A program made the translations under genes and the position numbers. Below are positions 34,402 to 43,532 of a stretch of DNA of 64,000 nucleotides, piece after piece (position 1 is the stretch's first letter; the number at the start of each line of letters is the position of its first letter). The notes beneath the pieces were generated by a model that did not search any database, was not told the origin of the DNA, and worked only from the letters and a program-made list of their open reading frames with translations. The stretch is from Agarophyton chilense. Taxonomy: Eukaryota > Rhodophyta > Florideophyceae > Gracilariales > Gracilariaceae. Location of the stretch: the NCBI GenBank assembly GCA_030374765.1, contig JARGXX010000003.1, positions 310,001-374,000 on the forward strand, written 5' to 3'.

Positions 34402-34795
34402 TTGACTCTTGTTGTGAATGAAAAAAACGTTGAGCGCTGAAAAAAAAAGGACAACGAAAAGTCGAGAACAATCTAAGAGACGAGAAAGTGTATGATGTGG
34501 AGGGAGATGGAGACTCAGGGAGAGAGACGGGGAGAAAGACAGGAACAGAGAACGCGAGCGAGCGAGTGCGCGAGAGTCAAAGAAGAATGAATAACAGGAG
34601 GAAAGGGTAGAAAGGTTTTACAAGAAAGCGTTAAGGACGCAACTCATGAGTCGGTTGACATGGGGGTTGACATGGGGGTTGACATGGGGGCTGAAATACA
34701 AGAGCCAAACCGAAAGCTAAATCTATGACTCAAAAAGGTAAGCACAAAGAAACGCGAAACGAAAGCCGAAACGAAAGCCGAAACGAAAGCGAACC
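34402..34795. other. intergenic with short tandem repeats
   Basis: No gene. The 15-bp unit TTGACATGGGGG(GT) is repeated about three times at 34655-34692, and the 12-14-bp unit CGAAACGAAAGC is repeated three times at 34752-34790, directly after the stop of the peptide gene and so probably in its 3' UTR. Confidence 0.6.
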
Positions 34796-35041
34796 TCATC
34801 GACGAAGATTGTTGAGACGCATAGCTCTCAACTTGGCAATGTGCTGCTGTCTTCTCCGCACAAGCTTGGCAAGATCGGAAACATAAGCAGCATCGCTGTT
34901 TCGGCGTTTGGCAGCGGCGCTTTTGGAAAGCTTATAAGTATCATGTGTGCCGTATCTCATGGTGTACCGCGTCGGCGCGCCAAGCGTCTGGGTTATGAAA
35001 AGTATGAGAAACACGGCGAGAATAACGGCGCGGGACAACAT
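34796..35041 (-). CDS. secreted peptide precursor, secretin/PACAP-like
   Basis: An 81-residue precursor from the ATG at 35041 to a TGA at 34796. Residues 1-21 (MLSRAVILAVFLILFITQTL then G) are a classic signal peptide. A short propeptide follows, with a KRR site at residues 45-47. After this comes a 32-residue segment starting NSDAAYVSDLAKLVRRRQQH and continuing IAKLRAMRLNNL, then a terminal RR. The NSDAxYxxDxxKLxRRxQ pattern followed by a basic amphipathic helix resembles the VIP/PACAP/secretin family (HSDxxFTDxYxRxRKQ), and the spacing to the dibasic sites is what a kexin/furin-type processing enzyme would use. There is no amidation Gly before the last RR. It is a single exon in the host island between the HORMA gene and a coiled-coil gene. 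Similarity by eye over about 30 residues cannot separate homology from convergence. Confidence 0.65.
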   Translation of the reverse strand: MLSRAVILAVFLILFITQTLGAPTRYTMRYGTHDTYKLSKSAAAKRRNSDAAYVSDLAKLVRRRQQHIAKLRAMRLNNLRR

Positions 35042-36498
35042 AGTGTGCAGAGGTTGCGTAAACGGCTAGTCGACAGAGAACGGTGTAGAAAGAAGAATGG
35101 ATTCGTTTTGCTGGTGAACGAAGTGAGTGCCGCTGTTTCAAGTTTGAGCGCTTTTAAGCGCAACGAAGACAGAATGTGTTGTAAAACGGCAGGAAGACTC
35201 AAGCTGCACACAAGAGTCCGTGGCCCTCTTAAACCCCATGCGCGACAACTAAAAGTTGCAACGACGCGCACACGCCAGATGCAAATTATTGGCGCTGATA
35301 TGGTGCTGAGCTGGAGCCCAAAAATGGTACGCTGCTGGATCGCGGCGTGGCCACGTGGAACAAGTGGCCCAGCGCGATTGGAGAGGGCGGTCTTTGTTTT
35401 GAGAGCGCTCTTGGCGCTCTGTGTTGGGGACGTGTGATTTGGAGCAAGAGCGCAGCAAGGCCGCAAACGGCTGTCCTGCTCGTTCACTACAGTAGTATCG
35501 AACAAGCAGAAAGATTTGCAACGTTGCATGTTGCTACGGTACAGCATGCTGCTCTATTTCTGCTCTAAAAACAGTGCAATCGGGGAGCCACAAGTGGTGA
35601 TACGGGAGAAAGAGCGAGAATACTCGCTCCAAGTCGCACCAAGCGCAGCGTTTCGCAACGCACCCACAGTGCTGAATTATCTCAAGACGAGAAACAACGG
35701 GTCGGATTGCGCTCAAACGCAGACCAGATTTATGAGTATCGTGACACAGGGCGTAGCAACCGGCTGCACGAACAATTTGAATTTCTCAACAATCAGTTTA
35801 TCAAGATTTTGGAACGTTGTTGTTTCGCCGCCAGTGGAATCCAAAAGCACGACACGGCCCAAGCTAGAGAGATACCTGAATGCAGGCACCGCTGTGGTGC
35901 CAACCTCAGCGCCTCGTGCGCAGGACAAGCGGCGAAAATGCTGGCCAAGCTATGGACGGAATGCGGATAATGCGGCCCCGGAAGAATCGCGCGGTTCGAA
36001 GGCTAGTGAGTGCATCGACAATAGCATGCGGCTTTGCACGATTCCCTTCGTCACGACTATGGCCATCAAAGACGCGTAGCCCAACCGTGATCAGAGTGTA
36101 CAGAGAGGCGCAGAGTTGGAACGTTATATCAGCCGTTCCCCGCCATTGGCGGGAGATCAGAAAACGCCCGACACCACGTGGACACGCTACGAGACACGCG
36201 TTCCAAAATAAGGGGATGCCTCTCGAGAGCATGTGCGAGAGCATGTGCGAGAGCATGTGCTGTCACACGTGACCACCAACCGCTCACAAGAACGCTCCCA
36301 CACGCACCCCGCCGCGCTTTGGTTTCCGTTGCCACAGGCAATTTCAATTGAATCGCGCTCCGAGAAAGGGGGAGAGCTCGACCCTTCCGGGCGACTGCCT
36401 TCCCTCCCTCGCGTCTTTCCACATTCGCCCCCTCCCCCTTGCCCCCTCTGCGCAGCGCGCGCTCTACCCCAATTTCCCCCTCCCCCCCCCCCCCCATC
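35042..36498. other. divergent intergenic region
   Basis: 1.46 kb between the starts of the peptide gene (minus) and the coiled-coil gene (plus). It has several medium frames on both strands (for example 35516-36079 plus) without domains. A 12-bp unit, GAGCATGTGCGA, is repeated three times at 36227-36260, and 14 C residues at 36482-36495 lie just before the plus-strand ATG. Confidence 0.45.
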
Positions 36499-37692
36499 AT
36501 GCCAGCATCCACCCGACGTCCGCGGCAGTCAAGTGTCAGCACCGATGCTCGTCGCTCGCGCCGTCTCTTCTCGCGCTCTACTTCGCATCAACCTTCCCCG
36601 CAATCCACTCCACTTCATTCCACGATGAGTCTGCCTCCTGCGACTCGCCGCCGCTTTCTGTCGCGCTCTTCATCGCGCCCACCGCGTCGCGTCTTCGCCC
36701 GTCTTTCTCAGCCGCGTCGTACCAATTCTCCATCACCCCCGCACAAACAAACCACTCAGCATCTGTTCGAACCCCACACAAGCGACATTTCCGATTCAGC
36801 CAGCAATGACGCCAATCCCTCTCCGTCAAATCCCGATCTTGTCTTCATTGACGACGTCCCTCACATAAAATTCTGCAACGTCGGCGAAGAAGAAGAACCC
36901 CTAATTCCAGACTTGTCCACTCCGTATTTCTCAAAACCTTCAACCAAACTGTCGAGCAATGACCCCTTAAACAACCTGTCGCTGCAGAACGAGCAACTCG
37001 CACAAGAAAATGAAACGCTACTGCGCAAAAACGCCGCTTTACAGGCTGAGCTAGATTCCATTCGTTCAAAAGCCACCACGCTATCATCCGAGCTTGCAAC
37101 TCTCAACCGTCAACACGACGACATTCGTGCAAAGTTCTCCCGCCGAATTCGCCACCTAGAGGCGCAACTCCACTCGGTCAATTCCACAACTACATCTCGT
37201 TCCCGAACGTCAAATCAACCAATATTGGACACTCAATCTCACCAATTACCTTCCAGAGCGTTTGACCGGGTTCAAAGTTTAGGAAGCGTGTCAGAATCTT
37301 CTCGTCGTCGATCGATAAGAATGTCTGCAATTCCAGTACCGCCAACCAATCCGCAACGTCGCGCGCTGGAGGGCGATACCAACGTAGCCTCGCCCGCGTC
37401 TCGTGCGCGACAGAGTTTGATTCGCCGTGCTTTTGTGGCACATATCCACGCTCATAGATATCGAAACGCTCGTCAGGCATGGGTGCAGTTCTTGAAAGCG
37501 GATCATCGACAAGTGACACTGAGTACGTTTTCAGGTTGTGTTCGCGAATTAGCCGTTGCTGCGGAGGCCAGTGATCGTGAGCTACAACTGCAGATGCAGG
37601 AGATTTGCGAGGTCCCTGTTGGACCGGGAACCGTCATGACTTGGAATATGTTCGTTCGGTTTTACAACAACACCAAGAATGACACAACATGA
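36499..37692 (+). CDS. coiled-coil protein with conserved-looking C-terminal domain
   Basis: 397 residues from the ATG at 36499; the frame is also open upstream but with no ATG. Residues 1-110 are Ser/Arg/Pro-rich and disordered. An acidic patch (FIDDVPHIKFCNVGEEEEPL) precedes a coiled coil at about 150-230 (NEQLAQENETLLRKNAALQA). The last 90 residues look globular (RQSLIRRAFVAHIHAHRYRN, then TWNMFVRFYNNT) with a helix-loop-helix pattern loosely like degenerate EF-hands. I do not recognise the family. The layout would suit a cytoskeletal or centrosomal adaptor, but that is a guess. Intact and intronless. Confidence 0.65.
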   Translation: MPASTRRPRQSSVSTDARRSRRLFSRSTSHQPSPQSTPLHSTMSLPPATRRRFLSRSSSRPPRRVFARLSQPRRTNSPSPPHKQTTQHLFEPHTSDISDSASNDANPSPSNPDLVFIDDVPHIKFCNVGEEEEPLIPDLSTPYFSKPSTKLSSNDPLNNLSLQNEQLAQENETLLRKNAALQAELDSIRSKATTLSSELATLNRQHDDIRAKFSRRIRHLEAQLHSVNSTTTSRSRTSNQPILDTQSHQLPSRAFDRVQSLGSVSESSRRRSIRMSAIPVPPTNPQRRALEGDTNVASPASRARQSLIRRAFVAHIHAHRYRNARQAWVQFLKADHRQVTLSTFSGCVRELAVAAEASDRELQLQMQEICEVPVGPGTVMTWNMFVRFYNNTKNDTT

Positions 37693-38096
37693 ATAAGGCG
37701 ATAGTTCGTGTTGCCTTGCTCATGAAATGATCTGCTGGTACTGTCAGTATTATGTAACTTGAGAAGCAGCATATGAGTAGGAGCGAACGCACTTATCGCC
37801 GAACCTATTGAATGAAACAAGTAGCTCCCAAAACTCGACATTTTGTCGGCTAGTGGTTTATCATTACATTCTCACCATTTGTGATGGTTCGCGATACGAG
37901 AAAACATATGTAAGCTGTTCCGCGAAATTTTCATTCTGTGCACTGCACATGTAGCGCGAACTTCACATGTCAACCGCCCAATCAAATCAACTAAAGAGCC
38001 AGAAAAGTTAATGATGGAGCCAAGCCCAAGCTGCAACGCTTGCAAAGCGTGCTCAGTTAGATATTAAGCATGATACACAGGAAGGGGTAGACTAGG
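37693..38096. other. convergent intergenic region
   Basis: About 400 bp between two converging genes. No gene or repeat seen. It presumably holds both 3' UTRs. Confidence 0.4.
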
Positions 38097-39137
38097 TCAG
38101 CGGTAGAATCTGGTATGATTCTCAATGTGCAATGATTGCTCCCAACGATGTTGCAGTGACTCCAATTGACGCTCGCAGAGTTGCACCTCTTGTTTCAGAA
38201 CGCGCTCAACGGTGCGAAGATCATCGACTCGATTAACAGCCTCGAACACTTGATCCATCAATTGTTGCACATTTTCCAGGTATCTTTGCTTATCATCTTG
38301 ATTGTCCTCACTGGCAACCTTTTCCTTCTCAACTTTGAGATCATTCTTCAAATCGATCATGTTCTTCCGCGCCTCCTCAATACTGGTGCTCTTCGCCTGC
38401 AAAGTACGGGAGGCTAAAATCTTGCGCTTTGAAATAATAACCATTTGCTGCATGATATCGTCCAAGACGGACGCGCGTCGGTTGACGGCCATGTCGTGCG
38501 CTTGTGAGGCGACGGAATTTGCGCGGAAGCGGGCCAAAAAGGTGTCGGAGTTGGCAATCCACCACGGGCGCACGATACGTTCATTAAAGACGGCAAGAAA
38601 GATCCACAATAACATGATAGCATAAACCCTAACCACGCCTTCCACCCAAGAGGCGCCCGGACGGCGGTGGCCGGTGAATAACTCCAGCAAAAGCGCCCAA
38701 AAAGACGGGAGTGCACAGCCGAGGCACCAGCACGCAGCGCCGACCGCGAACAAGGAGCGCGGAAACCGGGAGTGTAACTGCGTGCGATACAGATACGGGA
38801 GCCAGGAAAGCACAAAGAGCGTGGCGAAAATCTGCACCGAGAGGGGCGCGTTGCCGAGACGGCCAGTTCGCCATGCGGCGACGGCGACAGAGTCGAACAG
38901 CACGGCGGCCGAGCTGAGCGCGACGGTGGGGACGCGAAGGAAAGCGGCCGCGAGACGCGCGGATGTCTGGTTGGAGAGCCCCGCGGATGGCGGCTCGACG
39001 GGAGCGGCGCACGGCGACTTGGTGGGCTCAACGGACATCACCTTAGCGGGTTCCAAGGACGGCTCCTTTGCTGGCTCTGTGGGCGGCTGAGTGGCGCCCT
39101 CCGCGTCGGCGCTTTGCAGTGTGCTGGGCTTTCTCAT
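38097..39137 (-). CDS. three-helix membrane protein with coiled-coil tail
   Basis: 346 residues from the ATG at 39137. The N-terminus is Pro/Glu/Lys-rich with repeats of the type EPAK/EPTK. Three hydrophobic helices follow: about 100-120 (LSVQIFATLFVLSWLPYLY), 130-155 (LFAVGAACWCLGCALPSFWA) and 168-185 (VRVYAIMLLWIFLAVF). The C-terminal 150 residues form a charged coiled coil (SIEEARKNMIDLKNDLKVEK, then VDDLRTVERVLKQEVQLCER). Family unknown. The design resembles organelle-membrane tethers or morphology proteins, which is inference only. Intact, with no intron seen. Confidence 0.65.
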   Translation of the reverse strand: MRKPSTLQSADAEGATQPPTEPAKEPSLEPAKVMSVEPTKSPCAAPVEPPSAGLSNQTSARLAAAFLRVPTVALSSAAVLFDSVAVAAWRTGRLGNAPLSVQIFATLFVLSWLPYLYRTQLHSRFPRSLFAVGAACWCLGCALPSFWALLLELFTGHRRPGASWVEGVVRVYAIMLLWIFLAVFNERIVRPWWIANSDTFLARFRANSVASQAHDMAVNRRASVLDDIMQQMVIISKRKILASRTLQAKSTSIEEARKNMIDLKNDLKVEKEKVASEDNQDDKQRYLENVQQLMDQVFEAVNRVDDLRTVERVLKQEVQLCERQLESLQHRWEQSLHIENHTRFYR

Positions 39138-39599
39138 GGCGGAGGGGAGATTGCTAGAGAACTGATGAGAGCGAGGGCGCAGCGCGGGGAGGTAGGTGGC
39201 GGGGAGGTAGTGAGAGAAACATAAGCTCCGACAATGCAGAAGCCGTTGTGCAGAAGGCCTGTGCCATACGCCACGTGGTGTTTCTGTACACGCAGCAACT
39301 TGCGGAGCTGAGGTCGTGTCAATCTGTGAATGTGGCTAGCGCGAAAGGACGCCCGAGCTACATTCCCGAACAGAAAAAAGATTTTGACATGGGACAGCTG
39401 CGGGCGTGCAAAAGCGGGCGTGCGCAAGCGGGCGTGCATGTCATATTCGCCATCGCGCTCGTGTTGTGGCAACGTGCTTTGCGGCGCGCGCACGATGGCA
39501 GGATAAAAACTGTTTTAGTGGGTAATAACGTCAACACGCTTTGGACGTTTTGTTCATTTTCTGCGGCTCTCTACACTGTTCCACTTCCCTATAGCTTCA
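39138..39599. other. intergenic, no gene seen
   Basis: The sequence upstream of the membrane protein and downstream of the GLTP gene. It contains a twice-repeated GGGCGTGC(A/G) motif near 39405-39435. No supported frame. Confidence 0.35.
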
Positions 39600-40322
39600 T
39601 CAACGCATGTCTTCGATCTGTTCAATTTCGAACAAAGTCTGTAGCGCAGTGATGTGCGGTCGCACAGCCTTCAAAAAGTCCTTCATGCCCACAAGACACA
39701 GTGTCACGTCTTGGTCACTAGCCTCTTGATCGCCCTCGCAGAGATTTGTAACAAACTGCTTTCTGGGCGGAACCAGCTGCAATGCCTTTTCAAAAATGGC
39801 CTTGGTCACGTTGGGGTGCCTCAAAGCCAACGTATTTCTGTACGACAGGATACACGCCTGTTTCAGTTCCATGTGGTGATCATCAACTAGATGTTGTACA
39901 AGCTGTTCAATAAAATTCAAAATCCTCTGACACCACAGCAAACAGTCGATGCCGGAAGCGGCCCAGAATCGAGGCGGCGACTTGATTTCGTTGCGCACAA
40001 GTTCACGAAGCGTGTTCGCTCTGAGACGGCGCGACGAATTTCTCAGCCCATTTGTCTTTCCTCGAAAATCTCGTCGCACAATTTCAGTAATGATGGGGCA
40101 TCCCAGCGCATCAAAAATGGCGAGAAAGCCGGAAACGGCGCTGTTAAAGAGTTCTACGTTGATGTCCCCCTTCGGAAAACACAAGTTTTTGTTGTCGGCA
40201 TCGTGTATGGCGTGGTAGAACGGCTGTGTGATGCACGAGAACGGTGTGTGGATGGCTTCTGTGTCCACTGTAACTGTGCTGCTTGTCACTGCGCTGTGCT
40301 GCTTGGTGGGCGTAGTGCTCAT
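39600..40322 (-). CDS. glycolipid transfer protein (GLTP) domain protein
   Basis: 240 residues from the ATG at 40322 (MSTTPTKQHS). It has the all-helical GLTP fold, a cytosolic carrier that moves sphingolipids between membranes. Motifs: FNSAVSGFLAIFDALG near 59-74, RRDFRGKTNGL near 83-93, IDCLLWCQRILNFIEQL near 126-142, YRNTLALRHPNVTKAIFEKA near 161-180, then a helical C-terminus. The headgroup Asp (D85), the central Trp (W130) and the His (H169) of the family appear to be kept. The Asn and Lys of human GLTP's D-x3-N-x2-K motif read Lys and Gly here. D-x3-K is the pattern of the ceramide-1-phosphate carriers, so the headgroup specificity may differ. The frame is open upstream without an ATG. 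Intact. Confidence 0.8.
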   Translation of the reverse strand: MSTTPTKQHSAVTSSTVTVDTEAIHTPFSCITQPFYHAIHDADNKNLCFPKGDINVELFNSAVSGFLAIFDALGCPIITEIVRRDFRGKTNGLRNSSRRLRANTLRELVRNEIKSPPRFWAASGIDCLLWCQRILNFIEQLVQHLVDDHHMELKQACILSYRNTLALRHPNVTKAIFEKALQLVPPRKQFVTNLCEGDQEASDQDVTLCLVGMKDFLKAVRPHITALQTLFEIEQIEDMR

Positions 40323-40951
40323 CGTACCCAACCTCGCTAGAAGTAAACAGAACAAGTCGGCGGCAGCACACAACGGAGCGCGGAAAAAACGCGTGTCAGC
40401 AGAAGCTCCAGAGCTCGAGTCAAGTCGGTTAACAAGCAACACAGGAAGGCAGCAAATAACACCACAGCCCAAAACACCGCAGTTAAGCGCAGAGAATACT
40501 ATCGCGGGCCAAAAGGGGGGGGGGGTGGCTTAAGTCCGGGGCGGAAGGTCGGGGGTGGGCGGGGGCGCGTGGGGATGAAACTGAGGGCGCGAAGGGTCTG
40601 CAGCGGGGGACTGGTGAGCACTCAAAAATACACGCCAATGTGCAGAGACATGCGCCATCACCATCGCCGCTCGCACGCGGCGTTATTGGCGCGCCGCGGT
40701 GACGTGCTGTATGTGCGCGCGTCCAATTGCACTGCGTCCAGCCACGTCCTTTGACGCTGTAGAGTCGCAGCTTACACCAGCGCCAGCACGGTGCTGCGCC
40801 AGCGTCCGAGCGCGCACACACGTGGCCACGTCGTAAACCGCTTTCGACTTCCGCTGGCCTTTTGGTTGAAATCATCGTTGTTACTCAACTGTTTGGAGAA
40901 GAAGACCAAGTGGGGTGCAATGTGAGAGCAGCTCGACTTCTGTCTCCCTCC
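40323..40951. promoter_or_regulatory. divergent promoter region between GLTP and RPC7-like genes
   Basis: About 630 bp between two start codons pointing apart, so promoters for both genes are expected here. It contains a run of eleven G at 40515-40525 and a GC-rich segment. No clear TATA box found. Confidence 0.4.
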
Positions 40952-41707
40952 ATGGCGCCGCGACGCGGCCGCGGCCGCGGAAAGATGCGCGCCCGCCCGC
41001 CGCAGGTCATCCGTAACAGCATCGCAGAGCTCGGAAACTACGATGCCGACGTCAAGGCCGCGCTACAGCAGAACCTCGACGCCGCTCGCGCCTACTTCCC
41101 GCCGTTATCCAAGGGAGCGCGCGCCGTCGTCACCCCTCCGCTGGCGTCCGAGCAAAAGCTACTTCATTTTCATACAGCGCTACGACACAAGATGTTGGCA
41201 TCCCCCGCAGCCATTCAGCTGCCTGCCGAGGCGCGTCCGTCCGCTCTACGCTCGCAGATGCAGCGCTTGTGTCGCTTTTATCGCACCCGCTCTGCGGATG
41301 ATCACCACGGTGTTGTGCACCATTCGCTTTGGGACTTGGATGCTTGTTGGATTGTGCCGGATGTGTTGCCGCTCGAGCTGTTGCCGAACTCAATGACAAG
41401 TTCCACCAGGCCGCGCAAAAGAGCGAAGACTGCTGTTCTTGAACCGCCTGACACCGATTTGACGCCACAACAGTTCTTGCAAAATTTTCAGCAGCAAGAG
41501 TCGGAGCGACAGCGTAATGAAGCTGATGCAAATCAGCTTGCCGATGATGATCAGCAAGAGTTTGATCCTGCTGCGCAGGAACAACAGGATGACGATGAGG
41601 ATGTTGACCACATCGCAGACTATCAGACTGGCATTCATTTCGACGACGACGACGGCTATGAGGAGGTTGAAAGTGGTGACGATGCCGAACCTGTCGTCGC
41701 CTTTTAA
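40952..41707 (+). CDS. RNA polymerase III subunit RPC7/C31-like
   Basis: 251 residues from the ATG at 40952. The N-terminus MAPRRGRGRG is typical of RPC7/Rpc31. A central YFPPLSKGARAVVTPPL segment and a helix with LLHFHTALRHKMLASP match the conserved PxLP..L...LR..L..SP region. The C-terminal third is strongly acidic (DDEDVDHIADYQTG, then HFDDDDGYEEVESGDD), as in this subunit, which helps Pol III initiation. The three features together make the call, though each alone is low-complexity. It ends at 41707, only three bases before the stop codon of the convergent oxysterol-binding gene. Intronless. Confidence 0.6.
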   Translation: MAPRRGRGRGKMRARPPQVIRNSIAELGNYDADVKAALQQNLDAARAYFPPLSKGARAVVTPPLASEQKLLHFHTALRHKMLASPAAIQLPAEARPSALRSQMQRLCRFYRTRSADDHHGVVHHSLWDLDACWIVPDVLPLELLPNSMTSSTRPRKRAKTAVLEPPDTDLTPQQFLQNFQQQESERQRNEADANQLADDDQQEFDPAAQEQQDDDEDVDHIADYQTGIHFDDDDGYEEVESGDDAEPVVAF

Positions 41708-41710
41708 TCA

Positions 41711-43189
41711 TCAAGTCTTCCCAAGTGAGATCGGCATGAACTCTTTCGCTACTTTACCTTCTTCATTTTTAGTATCAAAATCAACCTTCCCCTGCACCAT
41801 CTTTTCTTGTTCCTCATCTACTTCCCCCTCCTCCTCATTTTCCTTCAATACGCCTTCCTTCCTTAGTTTTAGGTCTCGTCGCTGAATATTTTCTATCTTC
41901 TCTTTAAGCGTCTGCGCCTCCTTTGTGATCGCATCTCTGCTTTCCGCGTCATTACTTTCATCAACCGCGCGCTTCAAAACAAGCACGTCTTCTCGGTTTC
42001 TACAATCACTCGCAAGCGCTTGTAACATATTTCCGGCACTCACCGTTCCTTTTGGTGTTTCACGAATATCCCACCAACGTTTTCCATCAATATCCAGATA
42101 CCCCACAAAAGTGCCGCGTGCAATTGACAAAATTTCTCGTTCTACCTCTCCCTCGCTCGTGCTTAAAATTTGGGTTCTTGACGCGACATCGTTTCGAGCC
42201 CGAGTCGCACGTGTTACAGACTGCGTCACTTCTGCATCGCTTCGAAGTTCTATCGCTGAATAACCCCCGTCCACAGCCTCTTGTTGCGCCTTGTCAGGGT
42301 CACCAAAGAACGAACCATCTTGTTTGGAAAAGGCTCCAGTGAAAGTTACGGCACCCTGTTCCTTTTTCACGCTCGAAACACGGTAAAGAACACCATCCAG
42401 GTAGTCTGACGGCGTGCCTACACTGAATGGAGACCATCGTATTGGTTGTGGTGGATTCACCACAAAATCAAAAACAAGCCCGTGTTGTTCGTACATGATT
42501 GAGAACGGTCCAGAGAACTCGCACTTGAGTTCGCTCAAAAGTGCGCGCAATAGCATTGTTGGAAATGTATATACGATTCGAGTGCCGTCTGCAAACTCAA
42601 CCACATTAACACCAACCCTTCGGGATGAAATCGCTGTATCTAACCCCCACACCACTCCCCCTTGTACGCCACTAAAGCCTGCTAAAAGATATTTGTTGTC
42701 GTTGGGACGAATTGTGTAATGTGTAACTGGTGGGTGATGACTGGTTTGTTCAATGTAGCATGGAGTTCCGTCACTGAGCGTTGCCTGATACGTACTGCCA
42801 AGAATAGGGTTGAATGGCTTTGCTAGAGTCTCGATGCAATGCAAGCCAGACACAACAAACGCTGCAACGAGTTTGATCCGCTGCACAGGGTCTGTGGTTG
42901 CAGCAGCAGCGTTTAAATATAACGGAGCATATGCCCAATCATCTGTGACACGCTCAAGTAGACTTCTTGGTTCATTCATGTGAACCGGCATCGACATTCC
43001 AGAAAAAGTGATGTTCCCTTGTAATACTTGTGATCCAACGCGTTGCAGCACATACTGCACGCTTCTACGAATAATTTCTCCTTCCTTTGGATCTTTGAAA
43101 AGCATTCCGCCGGAGGCAGAGGCGTTTTCGATGCGATAATCATCGGATTTTGACAGCTGTTTGAATTCCGAGGTAGCGGAACTTGACAT
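41711..43189 (-). CDS. oxysterol-binding protein-related protein (ORP)
   Basis: 492 residues from the ATG at 43189. It is a sterol/phosphoinositide exchange protein acting at membrane contact sites. The family fingerprint EQTSHHPP (usually EQVSHHPP) is at residues 147-154, preceded by AKPFNPILGSTYQATL (123-138), which forms the lid-side of the sterol pocket. YLDIDGKRWWDI near 365 is the usual C-terminal block. The last 70 residues are a charged coiled coil. There is no PH domain or ankyrin repeat, and I see no FFAT motif, so it is the short ORP type. It ends in tandem TGA codons (41711-41713 and 41708-41710). Intact and intronless. Confidence 0.9.
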   Translation of the reverse strand: MSSSATSEFKQLSKSDDYRIENASASGGMLFKDPKEGEIIRRSVQYVLQRVGSQVLQGNITFSGMSMPVHMNEPRSLLERVTDDWAYAPLYLNAAAATTDPVQRIKLVAAFVVSGLHCIETLAKPFNPILGSTYQATLSDGTPCYIEQTSHHPPVTHYTIRPNDNKYLLAGFSGVQGGVVWGLDTAISSRRVGVNVVEFADGTRIVYTFPTMLLRALLSELKCEFSGPFSIMYEQHGLVFDFVVNPPQPIRWSPFSVGTPSDYLDGVLYRVSSVKKEQGAVTFTGAFSKQDGSFFGDPDKAQQEAVDGGYSAIELRSDAEVTQSVTRATRARNDVASRTQILSTSEGEVEREILSIARGTFVGYLDIDGKRWWDIRETPKGTVSAGNMLQALASDCRNREDVLVLKRAVDESNDAESRDAITKEAQTLKEKIENIQRRDLKLRKEGVLKENEEEGEVDEEQEKMVQGKVDFDTKNEEGKVAKEFMPISLGKT

Positions 43190-43532
43190 TGGGCGTGGAT
43201 GGGGAGGAGTTGCTGTGGTTCTGATGCGCAGTTCCTGAATGTGCAGAGAAACTAGGGTTGAAAAGAGCGTTTGGTATGTAGGGGTGGAAGTTAGCGACTT
43301 GCGGTGGTCGCATCTTTTCTTGTGGGGCGCGAGTTGCGCGAGTAGTGCGAGTTGGCAGGTGTGACAGAGGACGTAAACAGGATTCTAGGATTCTATCGTG
43401 GAAGAGGGGTTGCTTTGAGGGCCACGCTCAGCTTGCATCTCTCGTATTTCGTGGAGCGTACAGTATCATGCGTACACGTAGAGCATTTGGCAACCTATTT
43501 AACCCTTTTGACCCCGGAAAGCTTACGTCTAG
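43190..43532. other. upstream region of the ORP gene, no gene seen
   Basis: 340 bp between the ORP start codon and the left end of the piggyBac-like element. It marks the right border of the host gene island. Confidence 0.4.

Noticed and set aside
34841-35437. Plus-strand open frame of 198 codons over the peptide gene
   Set aside because: It begins inside the antisense of the peptide precursor and has no domain. The minus strand has the signal peptide, start and processing sites.
35516-36079. Plus-strand frame of 187 codons between the peptide and coiled-coil genes
   Set aside because: No domain, no good start, and the minus strand is open over the same bases.
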